In this document: in pieces, positions 34,823-44,720 of the stretch
How the letters are laid out: every line of letters starts with the position of its first letter
Position numbering within the stretch: the stretch's first letter is position 1
Source: Rhabdochromatium marinum
GTDB taxonomy: Bacteria > Pseudomonadota > Gammaproteobacteria > Chromatiales > Chromatiaceae
Length of the DNA: 64,000 nt
Direction of reading: 5' to 3'
Assembly: GCF_016583795.1 (NCBI RefSeq)
Contig: NZ_NRRS01000008.1
Location: 1-64,000, forward strand
Made by a program: the position numbers and the translations under genes
Notes under the pieces: model-generated
The model's database searches: none
What the model was told of the DNA's origin: nothing
The model's input: only the letters and a program-made list of their open reading frames with translations

Positions 34823-35449
34823 TCACTTGGAGGCCACCATATCCCGCTCAACCTGGGTGAGACTCTCCTGAAATGCCGGCCAGTCGAACAGTCGCTTGGC
34901 GTAGTCCTTAGCCGCACCCGCCGTCGCCGGCAACTCAATCCCCAACAGCGGCAGGCGCCACAGCAGCGGTGCAATACAGCAATCGACCAGTGAAAATTCC
35001 TCACTCATGAAGAAGCTGTGCGCGCCAAACACCGGCGAAGTAGTGATTAGGCTATCGCGCAACTGTTTGCGTGCCTGTTTGGCTTCGGCCTTGGAGCCTT
35101 TGATGATGCGGTCCATGAGCACGGACCAGTCGCGATCCACCCGATAGCAGTAGATGCGGGTGTTGGCACGCCCCACTGGATCAATTGGCATCAGGGGCGG
35201 ATGCGGAAAGCGTTCGTCGAGGTATTCCATGATGATCCGAGACTCATAGAGTCGCAGATCACGGTCGAGCAGAGTTGGAACTGCCGCATAGGGATTGGCG
35301 TCCAGCACTTCCTCAGGAAGCGCGTTCGCATCCACGTCGACAATATCGACCGTCATTTTTTTTTCGGCCAGCACCATGCGCACCCGATGACAATAGGGGC
35401 AGGCTGCATCCGAAAATAAGGTCATAACCGAGCGTCGAGGTGAGGCCAC
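34823..35449 (-). CDS. sspA: Stringent starvation protein A (GST-fold RNA polymerase-associated protein)
   Basis: About 209 residues from GTG 35449. The thioredoxin-like N-domain has MTLFSDAACPYCHRVRMVLAEK, then NPYAAVPTLLDRDLRLYESRIIMEYLDERFPHP, with a helical C-domain after it. SspA binds RNA polymerase with sigma70 and helps survival under starvation and acid stress. The GTG is preferred to ATG 35425 because SspA proteins carry about eight residues before MTLFS and an AGGA site lies 9 bp upstream; a longer frame upstream is rejected. It lies behind petABC and before sspB. The CPYC motif is glutaredoxin-like, which is unusual, as most SspAs lack the second Cys. Confidence 0.9.
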   Translation of the reverse strand: MASPRRSVMTLFSDAACPYCHRVRMVLAEKKMTVDIVDVDANALPEEVLDANPYAAVPTLLDRDLRLYESRIIMEYLDERFPHPPLMPIDPVGRANTRIYCYRVDRDWSVLMDRIIKGSKAEAKQARKQLRDSLITTSPVFGAHSFFMSEEFSLVDCCIAPLLWRLPLLGIELPATAGAAKDYAKRLFDWPAFQESLTQVERDMVASK

Positions 35450-35576
35450 CGCAGGATTTCCTAATCGAGGCCGCGCACCGACATGGGACTGCCGCGGCGG
35501 GCAATCTGAAAGGGCGGCTGGCGCCCGAATCACTCACCGGGCCGCCAGCGCCTGCAACAATCACTGATGACAAGAA

Positions 35577-36314
35577 TCAGTGAACGTCTTTCCAGTACTC
35601 TTTTTTCAGGTTGTAGGTCAGATAAAACATCAGACCCAGGAACAACAGGACATAGACTCCGATACGGCGCCGCTCAAGTTTGATCGGCTCACCAACATAG
35701 GTCAGGAAATTGGTGATATCCCGCACCATGTTGTCGTATTCCTCCGGCGTCAGCGTGCCGGGAGACACCAGCTCCAGCTCGCTGATATGCTCAGCCGCAG
35801 CGCCTTCCCCCTCACCGTGCTCATAGACGGCTTCCTGCACTCCCTGGAGTTCCGCCAGGGCGTGTGGCATGCCAACATCGGGAAATACCAGATTATTGAC
35901 GCCATAGGGGCGGCTGTCATCGACATAGAACGACTTGAGATAGGTATAGACCCAATCAGGCTCGCGCCAGCGGGTGGCTAGAGTCAGGTCGGGAATCGCG
36001 GTGCCAAACCACTTTTCGCCATCTTCCGGGCGCAGGGCGTTGGTCATCAGATCGCCGGCCTTGGCATCTCCGAACAACAGATTTTCCATCAGCTGCGCAT
36101 TGGTGATACCAATATCCTTAGCCATCCGGTTGTAGCGCATGTACTGCAACGAATGGCAGCCCTGGCAGTAATTCATGAAATACTTGGCGCCACGCTGCAG
36201 CGAAGCCTGATCGGTCAGGTCGATATCCGAATGCTCAAGCTTCGGTCCTTCACCGGAGGCCCAGGCCGCCAGGGGTGCGACCAGAAGAACGAGGATGAAT
36301 AGACTGTTTCTCAT
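35577..36314 (-). CDS. petC: Cytochrome c1 subunit of the bc1 complex
   Basis: 245 residues. Signal peptide (SLFILVLLVAPLAAWA), then haem-binding CQGCHSLQYMRYNRM (CxxCH), the axial Met region NALRPEDGEKWFGTAIPDL with later SRPYGVNNLVFPDVGMPHAL, and the C-terminal anchor helix (IGVYVLLFLGLMFYLTY) ending KKEYWKDVH. It takes electrons from the Rieske centre to soluble cytochrome c in the periplasm. Its ATG overlaps the petB stop (ATGA). Confidence 0.96.
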   Translation of the reverse strand: MRNSLFILVLLVAPLAAWASGEGPKLEHSDIDLTDQASLQRGAKYFMNYCQGCHSLQYMRYNRMAKDIGITNAQLMENLLFGDAKAGDLMTNALRPEDGEKWFGTAIPDLTLATRWREPDWVYTYLKSFYVDDSRPYGVNNLVFPDVGMPHALAELQGVQEAVYEHGEGEGAAAEHISELELVSPGTLTPEEYDNMVRDITNFLTYVGEPIKLERRRIGVYVLLFLGLMFYLTYNLKKEYWKDVH

Positions 36315-37552
36315 GAGGTTACCCTTTCCGGAACAGGCTTGGTCTTATCGAGCTTGCTGTAAATCGGCATCAGAATAAAGAAGGCGAAATACACCACCGT
36401 GAACACACGGGCGAGCATTGTATAAAGATCGCTCGAGGGTTGCAGACCCAGATAGGCCAGCACGACAAAGGAGACGATAAAGGCACCAAGGAAGAACTTG
36501 GAAATCGGACCCTTGTAGCGCATGGACTTCACCGGAGAGCGATCCAGCCAGGGCAGGAAAAACAGAATCGCAATGGCGCCGAACATCACCACAACCCCCG
36601 GGAACTGGGAGTCAGCAATGGGTGGCACTGCGCGCAGCATGGCGTAGAAGGGGGTAAAGTACCAGACTGGAGCGATATGGGCCGGCGTCTTCAACGGATC
36701 GGCTGGCTGGAAGTTGGGCCCCTCCAGGAAGAGTCCGCCAAAATCAGGCGCAAAGAACACCACCAAAGAGAAGATCGCCAGAAACACCACCACACCCATC
36801 AGATCCTTAACGGTGTAGTAAGGATGGAAGGGAATGCCATCGCGCGGAATCCCTTGCTCGTCTTTGTTTTCCTTGATTTCGATGCCATCGGGGTTGTTAG
36901 AACCGACCCGATGCAGGGCGACAATGTGGACAAACACCAGAGCTACAAGCAGGAAGGGAATCAGGAAATGGAAGGCGAAAAAGCGATTCAGTGTCGCATC
37001 GGAGATGACGTAATCACCCCGCACCCAGACGGAGAGATCCGGGCCAATATCCGGCACAGCCGCAAACAGATTCACAATAACCTGGGCACCCCAGTAGGAC
37101 ATCTGCCCCCAGGGCAACAGATAGCCAAAGAAGGCGGTTGCCATCATCGCGAGATAGATCACCACCCCGATGATCCACAGCAGTTCACGGGGCTTGCGGT
37201 AGGAACCCCACAGCAGACCGCGGAACATGTGCAGATAGATGACAATAAAGAAGGCCGAGGCACCCGTGGAGTGCAGGTAGCGGATCAGCCAGCCCCAGTT
37301 GACATCGCGCATGATGTACTCAACCGAAGCAAAAGCCTCGGTCGCCGAGGGCTTGTAATTCATCGCCAGCCAAATGCCGGTAATGATCTGCAACAGCAGC
37401 ACCGTAATGGCCAGCGAGCCGAAGAAGGACCAGAAGTTTAAGTTCTTCGGTGCATAGTACTCGGCCAGATGCTCTCTCCAGACATCGACGACTGGAAACC
37501 GCTTGTCGATCCAGCCGAGCAATCCGCTAGGTTGTGCATGTTCAGCACTCAT
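36311..37552 (-). CDS. petB: Cytochrome b subunit of the bc1 complex
   Basis: 413 residues, eight or more hydrophobic helices. Landmarks are GSLAITVLLLQIITGIWLAM, the haem-ligand helices (RYLHSTGASAFFIVIYLHMFRGL with paired His, RFFAFHFLIPFLLVALVFVHIVALH), GYLLPWGQMSYWGAQV and the PEWY equivalent, here PVWYFTPFYAMLRA. The quinone-oxidation motif reads PVWY instead of PEWY, as recorded in some bacteria and worth noting. It oxidises quinol and pumps protons by the Q cycle. Overlaps petA and petC by 4 bp on either side. Confidence 0.96.
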   Translation of the reverse strand: MSAEHAQPSGLLGWIDKRFPVVDVWREHLAEYYAPKNLNFWSFFGSLAITVLLLQIITGIWLAMNYKPSATEAFASVEYIMRDVNWGWLIRYLHSTGASAFFIVIYLHMFRGLLWGSYRKPRELLWIIGVVIYLAMMATAFFGYLLPWGQMSYWGAQVIVNLFAAVPDIGPDLSVWVRGDYVISDATLNRFFAFHFLIPFLLVALVFVHIVALHRVGSNNPDGIEIKENKDEQGIPRDGIPFHPYYTVKDLMGVVVFLAIFSLVVFFAPDFGGLFLEGPNFQPADPLKTPAHIAPVWYFTPFYAMLRAVPPIADSQFPGVVVMFGAIAILFFLPWLDRSPVKSMRYKGPISKFFLGAFIVSFVVLAYLGLQPSSDLYTMLARVFTVVYFAFFILMPIYSKLDKTKPVPERVTS

Positions 37553-38145
37553 GAAGCCTGTCCTCCATCATCGCCCACCAGGACGGTGGTGTCAGTCAGA
37601 TAGGTATGTTTGGGGATGACCAGATTGGTCGGTGCCGGTACGCCCTTGAAAACCCGCCCGGCAAGATCGAACTTAGACCCATGACAGGGGCAGTGCCAGC
37701 CGCCTTTCCAATCCGGACCCAAATCCTCCGGTGCCACCTCGGGACGATAGGTTGGCGAGCAACCCAAATGCGTACAAATACCGATGGCAATGAAAAATTC
37801 CGGCTTGATCGACCGGGTTGGATTCTGGCAGTACTCGGGCTGCTGCGGCACGGTCGATTGCGGATCGACCAGCTTTGAATCATTGCTGGCCAGATTGGCG
37901 ACCATCTCGGGCGTGCGACGCACCACCCAAATGGGCTGCCCGCGATACTTGACACGCAGCAAGGCACCTGGCTCGACCTTGCTAATGTCTGCTCTCACGG
38001 GCGCGCCGGCCGCGCGCGCCTTGGCGCTCGGATTCATCGACGAAATGAAAGGTACGGCGACGAAGCCAGCGCCAACAGCACCGACGACGCTCGTGGCGGC
38101 GACGAGGACTCGCCGCCGCGTCTTATTAACGCCTTGTGCGCTCAT
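37549..38145 (-). CDS. petA: Rieske iron-sulfur protein of the bc1 complex
   Basis: 198 residues. N-terminal twin-Arg-type start (NKTRRRVLVAAT) with a hydrophobic anchor helix VGAVGAGFVAVPFI, so probably exported by Tat. The cluster ligands are in CTHLGCSPTY and CPCHGSKFDLAGRV. It shuttles electrons from quinol to cytochrome c1. First gene of the petABC operon; the start precedes a long intergenic region that probably carries the promoter. Confidence 0.96.
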   Translation of the reverse strand: MSAQGVNKTRRRVLVAATSVVGAVGAGFVAVPFISSMNPSAKARAAGAPVRADISKVEPGALLRVKYRGQPIWVVRRTPEMVANLASNDSKLVDPQSTVPQQPEYCQNPTRSIKPEFFIAIGICTHLGCSPTYRPEVAPEDLGPDWKGGWHCPCHGSKFDLAGRVFKGVPAPTNLVIPKHTYLTDTTVLVGDDGGQAS

Positions 38146-38531
38146 TTGCTCAAAAGACCCCCGTAGGCTCGTCCGGACGACGCCTCAAACCGGAGGCGTT
38201 CGCACAGTTCCGAATGAAGGTTGAAAATTAGAATCTCGCGAAGCTCTTTGAAAAAAGATCAAGCATTCTGGCCGATAAACCCCATGCCGGTCAAGGTACT
38301 AGCACCACCCGAACGCAAAAGAAGCAATAAAAGCGCTTATTAAACAGTCAGTTAACAGGGCAGCACCGCAGCCAGCGAATGCCGAATGCAGGCGCTGCGC
38401 GAAATTCCCATGTCCGAACATTCAACACGAAGGCGCGCCAGCACAACCACGACAATCCGCAAAAACCCGCAGAATTCCATTGGAATTTGCCGGCGCGGCC
38501 CCTCCGAATCACGGCCGGCTCCGGGTCAGAC
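38146..38531. other. Intergenic region before petABC and after the Nif3-like gene
   Basis: No convincing gene. It carries the likely petABC promoter (separate entry), an AATTCCATTGGAATT palindrome at 38473-38487, and several GC-rich symmetric stretches at 38490-38530 that might terminate the Nif3-like gene. The alternative minus-strand frame that runs through here into the Nif3-like gene is out of frame and judged to be a shadow. Confidence 0.5.
38265..38294 (-). promoter_or_regulatory. Possible sigma-70-type promoter for petABC
   Basis: Minus-strand TTGACC and CAGAAT separated by 18 bp, about 120 bp before the petA start. The -10 match is imperfect, so this is a guess by eye. Confidence 0.3.
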
Positions 38532-39284
38532 TCAGGCCGGATTCTCGATCTCGATAAACCGCTGGGTAAGCCCAAAGTGCTGCGCGAGATGCTCGCCGAG
38601 TGCACGAATACCGTCGCGCTCGGAGGCATGATGCCCCACCGCGAAATAGTCCAGGCCGGTCTCGCGTGCCTGATGCGTGGTGGACTCGGAGATTTCGCCG
38701 CTGATAAAAGCATCCACACCCAGTGCGGCCGCCTGCTCAATGTAGCGTTGCCCCCCTCCCGAACACCAGGCCAGCGTTCGCAGCGGCCGCTCGGCGGCTG
38801 GAATATGCAGCGGCTGACGGCCCAGCGCCTTCGCAATGCGCTCACTGAACGCGGCCGCCGGTTCCGCTGATGCCAACTGCCCGCACCACAGCAGGGGCGT
38901 GTCACTGGACGCCGGCTCCGCCTGCTGAATGCCAAGCCGCTGCGCCAGAGATCGATTGTTACCAAGCCCGGTGTGCGCATCCAGCGGCAGATGATAGGCC
39001 AGCAGCGACAGTCCGGCGGCATGCAGCGCCCGGATGCGGCGCCCCTTGAGCCCCACCAGACAGGGATCCTCGCCTTTCCAGAAAAAGCCATGATGCACCA
39101 GCAGGGCATCAGCACCCGCCCGCGCGGCGGCATCGATTAACGCCTGACTGGCGGTCACGCCGGTCACGATGGATTCAATCTGGCGCTTACCCTCAACCTG
39201 TAAACCATTAGGGCAGTAGTCCTGAAAATCGTGGATGGACAAAAACTCTGCGCAGTAATCAACCAGTGTTGTGAGCTCAATCAT
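38532..39284 (-). CDS. Nif3-like dinuclear metal-centre hexameric protein (YbgI family)
   Basis: 250 residues. Landmarks are YCPNGLQVEGKRQI, VTGVTASQALIDAA, GADALLVHHGFFWKG (metal-binding His pair), YHLPLDAHTGLGNN, WCSGGGQRYIEQAAALGVDAFISGEI and VGHHASERDGIRALGEHL. The protein is a hexameric toroid with a two-metal site; proposed as GTP cyclohydrolase IB-like or in iron-sulfur or DNA repair roles, but not settled. It is 21 bp after a small conserved protein gene and downstream of the cyclophilin gene, suggesting one transcript. Confidence 0.92.
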   Translation of the reverse strand: MIELTTLVDYCAEFLSIHDFQDYCPNGLQVEGKRQIESIVTGVTASQALIDAAARAGADALLVHHGFFWKGEDPCLVGLKGRRIRALHAAGLSLLAYHLPLDAHTGLGNNRSLAQRLGIQQAEPASSDTPLLWCGQLASAEPAAAFSERIAKALGRQPLHIPAAERPLRTLAWCSGGGQRYIEQAAALGVDAFISGEISESTTHQARETGLDYFAVGHHASERDGIRALGEHLAQHFGLTQRFIEIENPA

Positions 39285-39305
39285 GGTTCCTAATCCTGTC
39301 GCGCT

Positions 39306-39569
39306 TTATAAACCGGGCAGGTCATGGGGCGTTAGCAACCCGGCGTGCAGCAGACGCTCAGCCAGCACCCAGCCCTGTTGCGCCACAGCCTCCGGATCAC
39401 CAAAGCGCGGCTGCGCCCCCTGGGCTAAGCGCGCCTCCCAGTCCGTCAGGATCTGTTCAAAGCCTTGCAGCTGCTTGAGCAGGCAATCGCTGCAATCGCC
39501 ATCGCACGCCAACGTGCTCAGATCGGCGCGATCCAACAGCTCGCGCGCCTGAGCAAGCAACTGCTGCAT
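39306..39569 (-). CDS. Small conserved hypothetical protein (87 aa)
   Basis: 87 residues with a helical start (QQLLAQARELLDRADL) and a tight Cys cluster, CDGDCSDCLL, which could bind metal. No membrane segment. It lies between the periplasmic cyclophilin and the Nif3-like gene with short gaps (63 and 21 bp). Not recognised as a named family. Confidence 0.6.
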   Translation of the reverse strand: MQQLLAQARELLDRADLSTLACDGDCSDCLLKQLQGFEQILTDWEARLAQGAQPRFGDPEAVAQQGWVLAERLLHAGLLTPHDLPGL

Positions 39570-39632
39570 GGCCGTGCGCGGGTCGGGTTTGCGCTCGATG
39601 GCGAACGCCCTGTCACTGCATCTGAGCGGGAA

Positions 39633-40238
39633 TCAGAGCTGCCGACAATCCTCCAGCACCACCGGCGCACTGGTGCGACCGCTGCGTGAGCCAGTGGCTT
39701 CCATCGCCTTGACCACATCCATGCCGTCGGTCACTTCACCAAAGACCACATGCCGGCCATCCAGCCAGGGCGTCGGCGCTACGGTGATAAAAAATTGCGA
39801 GCCATTGGTGTTCGGCCCGGAATTGGCCATCGACAACAGCCCCGCCTGGCTGTGCTTGAGGTCGAAATTCTCATCGGCAAACTTCGCGCCATAAATCGAC
39901 CGCCCGCCGGTGCCATTGCCATTGGTAAAGTCGCCACCCTGAATCATGAAACCAGGGATAATCCGGTGAAACGGGCTGCCAGCGTAGCTTAAGTCTTCAC
40001 CCTGCTCACCGGTGCAGAGCACGCGAAAATTCTCCGCCGTTTTGGGCACCCGGTCGGCAAAGAGCTCAAATTCAATGGTGCCCGCCGGCTTGCCGTCAAT
40101 GCTGACGTCCATGGCCACTCGGGGATTGGCCTCAGCGCTGGCCGCTTCCTGTGGGTCGTCGGTTGCGGCACAGGCCAGCCCAACCGCCAGGCTGTAAGCG
40201 CTCAGGAGCGCGAGGGAACGTTGTGTGAGTGTCATCAT
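39633..40238 (-). CDS. Periplasmic cyclophilin-type peptidyl-prolyl isomerase
   Basis: 201 residues. Signal peptide ([17 protein letters not shown]), possibly with a nearby Cys that could act as a lipobox. The cyclophilin fold has [62 protein letters not shown] with the catalytic Arg and Phe positions in the usual places. Catalyses proline isomerisation in exported proteins, like PpiA. Separate from the parvulin-type enzyme at 20-21 kb. Confidence 0.93.
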   Translation of the reverse strand: MMTLTQRSLALLSAYSLAVGLACAATDDPQEAASAEANPRVAMDVSIDGKPAGTIEFELFADRVPKTAENFRVLCTGEQGEDLSYAGSPFHRIIPGFMIQGGDFTNGNGTGGRSIYGAKFADENFDLKHSQAGLLSMANSGPNTNGSQFFITVAPTPWLDGRHVVFGEVTDGMDVVKAMEATGSRSGRTSAPVVLEDCRQL

Positions 40239-40353
40239 GTGGATTTATCCTTCATCGTTTTTCAGTTGTTTAGGGGTCAGCTCAGCAGGAAGCCTCAGCG
40301 GCCTGGCAAGCATATATGGCAATCATCAATAGAACCACTGGCGGCGCAGCCGC

Positions 40354-41169
40354 TCAGGGCGTTATCAGCAAGGGCTCGAGCTCATAACGCTTGGTGGCGG
40401 CCGCCAGACGTCCATCGGCCTTGATTGCCTGCACAAAGGCATTCATCCGCGCCTGCCAGCGCGCATCGCCGAGCTTGAATGCATAGGCGTAGCGCGTGAT
40501 ATGAAACTCACCCTCGGGTGCGATCAGCCGCGCCCAATCAAAGGTATCGAGCATCTTTTTGCCATAGGAGTAGTCGGTCATAAAGACATCGGCCCGTCCC
40601 GAGCGCACTTCCTGCGAGCGCGCAAAGGGCGTGTCGAATACCTTGAGTTTGGCATGCTTCAGTCGCCGCCGCATGACAGACTCGTGCAAGGTTCCCTTGG
40701 CCACCGCCACCACCACCGACGCGCGATCAATGTCGTCCCAGGTGTTGATGCGACGATTGGCTTTGGTCGTCACCGCAAAGATGTCGCTAGCCAAGTGTGG
40801 TTCGGTGAAGCCTAAGCGCTCCTCGCGTTCCGGAATAATACCAACGGCAAACATGGCCACATCGCAGCGATCCTGCTCAATGTCCTCAAACAAGTGGGCA
40901 AAGCTGCTGTCAATCAGCCGCACCTCCACCCCCAGGTCAGCGCCCAGCGCCTGCGCCATCTCGTAATCAATGCCCGACAGGCGCTGAGTGCGCGGATCGC
41001 GGTAGGTAATGCCATAGTATTCAGGCCAGATGCACACCCGCACCTGCCCCCGCGCCTGGATGCGCGCCAGACGGTCGGATTGCGCCTGCGTTGGCGGCAC
41101 AATCAGCAGCAACCCCCAGACAAGCATCAACATCAACCCCGTCAACGGCCAGAATCGATCATATTGCAT
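40354..41169 (-). CDS. Periplasmic solute-binding protein, family 3 (amino-acid type), orphan
   Basis: 271 residues. Signal peptide (LTGLMLMLVWGLLLIVPPTQA). The bilobed SBP_bac_3 domain has RVCIWPEYYGITYRDP, GIDYEMAQALGADLGVEV, RCDVAMFAVGIIPEREERLGFTEPHLAS, VAVAKGTLHE and GRADVFMTDYSYGK. Normally such proteins deliver polar amino acids to ABC permeases, but no permease or ATPase gene is adjacent. It begins 3 bp after the stop of a membrane histidine kinase, so it may be a ligand sensor for it. The ligand cannot be told from sequence. Confidence 0.88.
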   Translation of the reverse strand: MQYDRFWPLTGLMLMLVWGLLLIVPPTQAQSDRLARIQARGQVRVCIWPEYYGITYRDPRTQRLSGIDYEMAQALGADLGVEVRLIDSSFAHLFEDIEQDRCDVAMFAVGIIPEREERLGFTEPHLASDIFAVTTKANRRINTWDDIDRASVVVAVAKGTLHESVMRRRLKHAKLKVFDTPFARSQEVRSGRADVFMTDYSYGKKMLDTFDWARLIAPEGEFHITRYAYAFKLGDARWQARMNAFVQAIKADGRLAAATKRYELEPLLITP

Positions 41170-41172
41170 CCG

Positions 41173-43878
41173 TTAATCGTCCCCCTGTGACCAGTCGCGG
41201 CAGGTCTTCAGGCCCACCTTGAGTTCATCGTAAGCGGCGCTGTATTCCTGAGTCGCCCGTTCCAATTCCACACCGCCCGGAGGCTGCGCCAGCAAGCAGG
41301 ACTCAAGCGCCTTCGCTGCACGGTGCAGACGTCCAGCGGAAATGTTACCGGCCATGCCTTTCATGTTATGCGCCACGGCCTTGGCCGCCACGAAATCCTG
41401 GCACGCCAACGCCTGCTCCAGCACGCCATAGTGTGCCATGATATCACGCTGGGTATCGCACAGAACCGAGCGAAAGAAGGCTTCATCACCACCAAAGCGG
41501 CTGACGCCATCGGCCAGGTCGATACCGGGAATCGCGCCGGAAGCCGTCGTGGCAGGTGATGCCTCGGTTGTGTTGACTGCCTCGACGAAGGGCTCCGGCT
41601 CGGCCACCACAGCACTTGAAGCCGCTGCATGCTCAGCACGCACCGCCCTCAGGCGTGCGGCCAGCGACGGTTCAATCCAGCGTGTCACCACGCGCTGAAG
41701 CGCCTCAATGTTGATCGGCTTGGCCAGGTGGTCGTTCATGCCCGCGCGCAGACAACGCTCGCGTTCTTCACGCATCGCATAAGCTGTCATCGCAATGATG
41801 GGAAGGTCTGCACAGCCTTCGCGTGCGCGCAACTGCCGCGTCGCCTCATGACCACTCATGCCCGGCATCTGCACATCCATCAGAATGGCATCGAGTCCTC
41901 CCGGCTCGGCTTGCATCACCTCAGCCTGACGCAGCGCCTCCGCGCCATCACCGGCCTCCTCGGGCACAACGCCCAGAGTCGCCAACATACCGACCGCGAT
42001 CTGTCGGTTAACCACATTATCATCCACCAACAGCACCCTGGCCTGGGAGATGTCCACCTGATCAACGGCGGTGGCCGGCGCGTGCGGCTCGGCGCTCACC
42101 TCCTGAGTCTTTCCATCGGCCCGCTCGAAGACCAACTCCAGGCGGAAGCAACTGCCCTGCCCTGGCTGGCTCTCCGCCGTAATGCGCCCGCCCATGAGTT
42201 GCGCCAGATGCTGACTGATACTTAAGCCCAGCCCGGTACCTCCGTAGCGCCGACTGATCGAGGCATCCGCCTGGGCAAAGGGACGGAACAGCTGTTGCAA
42301 GTGCTCCGTGCTCATGCCAATACCGGAATCGCGCACCTGAAAGCCAAAGCGCTGCACTGGCGTATCCGAGGCAGCCCCGTCCGTAACCGCTGCATCCAAT
42401 GCATCGGCGATCAGCTCCACCCGTCCCTGCTCAGGAGTGAACTTAATTGCATTGCTCAGCAAATTGGTCAACACCTGCCGCAGGCGCAAAGGATCACCAA
42501 GCACCATCACATCAAGCGCCGGGGCCACGCGAACCTGAAAGTCGAGGTGCTTTTCGCGCGCCGGGAAGCCCATCTGCGCTTCCAGTTCCGCAATCACCTC
42601 CGTCAGGCGAAAGGGAATCCGTTCGACCTCAAGTTTTCCGGCTTCGACCTTTGACAAGTCCAGCAAATCGTTAATGATGCCTAGCAGTGCCGTGCCCGAG
42701 CGTTCGATCTGTTGCAGGTAGTCGCGCTGCTGTGAGTTCAGCGGTGTTTTCAACGCCAACCAGCTCATGCCAAGAATGGCATTCATGGGGGTACGAATCT
42801 CGTGGCTCATATTGGCAAGAAAGGCGCTCTTGGCCTGATTGGCCTGTTCGGCGCGCTCCATGTTCAAACGCAGGTCGAATTCTTTCTCACGCCGGCGAAA
42901 ATAGCGCAATGACAGTAGGTTACCGATCACCAGAGTCGGCACCAGCATGAACAGCAAGATGAACTGGGTGTGATAATAATTCTTCAGCAGGGGTGCGCGA
43001 TCCAGATGTACCAGCAGCACCAGAGGATACAAAGAAGAGACCCGATAGACCGACAGGGGCGCATGCATTCCACGTTGGGGATCAAGACGCCCGGCCTGCC
43101 GATCACCGGCGTTAATGGCAAGAAGGTCCGCCTGGAGCTCAGCCGGAATGACAGCGCCCAGAGGCTGCGCCGGATCGGTACTGAGCAACCGCCAACCATC
43201 GATGCGCAGCAACTCGGCCCGCCCCTTCTCCAGCGGCAGCGCTTCAGCAAGCTGCTGAATGAAAAAGTCAGGGTTCAGTGTCCCCAGGAGCCGCAAACCG
43301 TCCTCGGCTTGCAGTCGGTAGCACAGTGGCACAAAGGCCAGAGCCGTCCCCTCAATTACCCCTAGCTGGGTCGATGACTGGCCATCGCTGAAATCACGCC
43401 CTCGCCAGGGCAACCCCAGGCGCAGCAGTCCTGGGCGCTGGCTGAGCGGCAAAAACTCTTTACAGTCAATGATATGCCCAAGATTTTCCGCATTGGAACT
43501 GGCCAGAATCCGATGGTCGATCGCCAGCGATAGTGAGCGCAAACTCGGCACATGCAAAATCGCCGTTGCCAACACCTGCTGCCGCACGTCCGCATCGGCG
43601 CGCGCCATCACTTCTTCCCAGTTCTTCCCGACGGCTAACAGCTCGGTAATCGTGAGCGCCTGAGTTACAAGTTCATCAAAAGCTCTGGCATAGGTTTCTG
43701 CTGTGGCATAGCCATTGTCCAGCGCATTGCCCCGCAACTGATATAATGCAAAGAAGGTGATAAAACACAGAACAATAGAAAAACCCACTATAGCCGCGAA
43801 ATACGCCCACTTAGCTGACCTGTGCTTACTATGGATCAAAGACTGATTCTGTATTAAAGCGGTAGCAACCTTCATCAA
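41173..43878 (-). CDS. Hybrid sensor histidine kinase (dCache-like sensor, HisKA, HATPase, REC, Hpt)
   Basis: 901 residues. Two membrane helices ([21 protein letters not shown] and [19 protein letters not shown]) enclose a ~260-residue periplasmic sensor, probably Cache-like. Then a HisKA dimerisation helix with the phospho-His ([18 protein letters not shown]), the HATPase ([29 protein letters not shown]), a receiver ([17 protein letters not shown], with the Asp), and an Hpt domain with [11 protein letters not shown]. This BarA-like layout passes phosphate inside one protein, then to an outside regulator not in this window. It is followed at 3 bp by a solute-binding protein. It is divergent from the chemotaxis operon. 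Confidence 0.93.
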   Translation of the reverse strand: MMKVATALIQNQSLIHSKHRSAKWAYFAAIVGFSIVLCFITFFALYQLRGNALDNGYATAETYARAFDELVTQALTITELLAVGKNWEEVMARADADVRQQVLATAILHVPSLRSLSLAIDHRILASSNAENLGHIIDCKEFLPLSQRPGLLRLGLPWRGRDFSDGQSSTQLGVIEGTALAFVPLCYRLQAEDGLRLLGTLNPDFFIQQLAEALPLEKGRAELLRIDGWRLLSTDPAQPLGAVIPAELQADLLAINAGDRQAGRLDPQRGMHAPLSVYRVSSLYPLVLLVHLDRAPLLKNYYHTQFILLFMLVPTLVIGNLLSLRYFRRREKEFDLRLNMERAEQANQAKSAFLANMSHEIRTPMNAILGMSWLALKTPLNSQQRDYLQQIERSGTALLGIINDLLDLSKVEAGKLEVERIPFRLTEVIAELEAQMGFPAREKHLDFQVRVAPALDVMVLGDPLRLRQVLTNLLSNAIKFTPEQGRVELIADALDAAVTDGAASDTPVQRFGFQVRDSGIGMSTEHLQQLFRPFAQADASISRRYGGTGLGLSISQHLAQLMGGRITAESQPGQGSCFRLELVFERADGKTQEVSAEPHAPATAVDQVDISQARVLLVDDNVVNRQIAVGMLATLGVVPEEAGDGAEALRQAEVMQAEPGGLDAILMDVQMPGMSGHEATRQLRAREGCADLPIIAMTAYAMREERERCLRAGMNDHLAKPINIEALQRVVTRWIEPSLAARLRAVRAEHAAASSAVVAEPEPFVEAVNTTEASPATTASGAIPGIDLADGVSRFGGDEAFFRSVLCDTQRDIMAHYGVLEQALACQDFVAAKAVAHNMKGMAGNISAGRLHRAAKALESCLLAQPPGGVELERATQEYSAAYDELKVGLKTCRDWSQGDD

Positions 43879-44184
43879 ATTCGAGCGACTCTACTGACTG
43901 TTGATTCTATATAACACATGAAGAAGGGCGGTGTGGTGCTGTTGGCATCCGGGATAACCACGCAAACACTGCGCAACCAGAGCTGGCATCATCGCCAGCA
44001 TGCGCACACTTTTTTTGCATTTGTTGCACAGCCGACCTCATGTATAATCGCACAGCAGGTAAAGACCCTACTCAGTCAGATAACAGTACGCCTGCAACCC
44101 TGACAGTGATGACGGCCTGCCTCTTGATTCATGCACGTTTAGAGCAAGAGCTGGCCTTATTCTTAATTTAATAAGGAGAATGTT
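43879..44184. other. Divergent control region between the histidine kinase and cheY
   Basis: 306 bp with no gene. It has a T-rich stretch at 44011-44019, the candidate cheY promoter (separate entry), and a strong AAGGAG site at 44173-44178 before cheY. The minus-strand promoter of the kinase must lie in the left part but is not clear by eye. Confidence 0.6.
44021..44048 (+). promoter_or_regulatory. Likely sigma-70 promoter for the che operon
   Basis: TTGTTG and a perfect TATAAT separated by 16 bp, about 135 bp before the cheY start. The -35 match is weak; the -10 is exact. Confidence 0.5.
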
Positions 44185-44553
44185 GTGGCTAAAACAATCA
44201 TGGTAGTCGATGATTCAGCCTCACTGCGAAACGTCGTTTGCATCGCACTCAAGGGCGCAGGCTACGACGTTATTGAGGCCGGAGACGGACGCGAAGCCCT
44301 GTCGAAACTGAAAGGCCAGAAAGTGCATTTAATCGTTAGTGACGTCAACATGCCCAACATGGACGGCATCACGATGGTACGCGAAGTCAAAAAGCTTCCT
44401 GACTATAAATTTACTCCAATCATGATGCTCACCACCGAGAGCCAGCCTGAGAAAAAGGCCGAGGGCAAGGCCGCTGGCGCCAAGGCTTGGCTGGTCAAAC
44501 CCTTTCAGCCTCCCGTTCTGCTCGATGCGGTGTCCAAGCTGGTGCTGCCTTAG
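44185..44553 (+). CDS. cheY: Chemotaxis response regulator CheY
   Basis: 122 residues, a single receiver domain. It has the acidic pair in VVDDSASLRN, the phospho-acceptor in LIVSDVNMPNMDG, the Thr in MLTTESQPEKK and the Lys in WLVKPFQPPVL. Phosphorylated by CheA, it would bind the flagellar motor switch (or a type IV pilus motor). GTG start with AAGGAG six bases before it. First gene of the operon; a small CCTTAT/ATAAGG foldback follows, without a U tract. Confidence 0.93.
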   Translation: MAKTIMVVDDSASLRNVVCIALKGAGYDVIEAGDGREALSKLKGQKVHLIVSDVNMPNMDGITMVREVKKLPDYKFTPIMMLTTESQPEKKAEGKAAGAKAWLVKPFQPPVLLDAVSKLVLP

Positions 44554-44720
44554 GCGGGCATGCACTCTTTACCTTATAAAGGATAAGGCCAATCCGCTGT
44601 CAGGCCAATCCGAAGTTGATGCGCGCATGGCGGTCCGTTACAGTCGAACTGCGGGCGTTATAATGCCGCCCAGACGGTAATGTGCTTTACAAGGATCGCC
44701 AGTCATCGGAGCTGCTCGAC

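Noticed and set aside
36440-37441. Plus-strand frame over petB
   Set aside because: Antisense shadow of cytochrome b.
38348-39133. 261-codon minus-strand open frame
   Set aside because: Overlaps the Nif3-like gene in a different frame and shows no family features; the Nif3 frame has clear motifs.
44572-44588. CCTTAT/ATAAGG foldback after cheY as a terminator
   Set aside because: No U tract follows; it would not end transcription by itself and the operon seems to continue.
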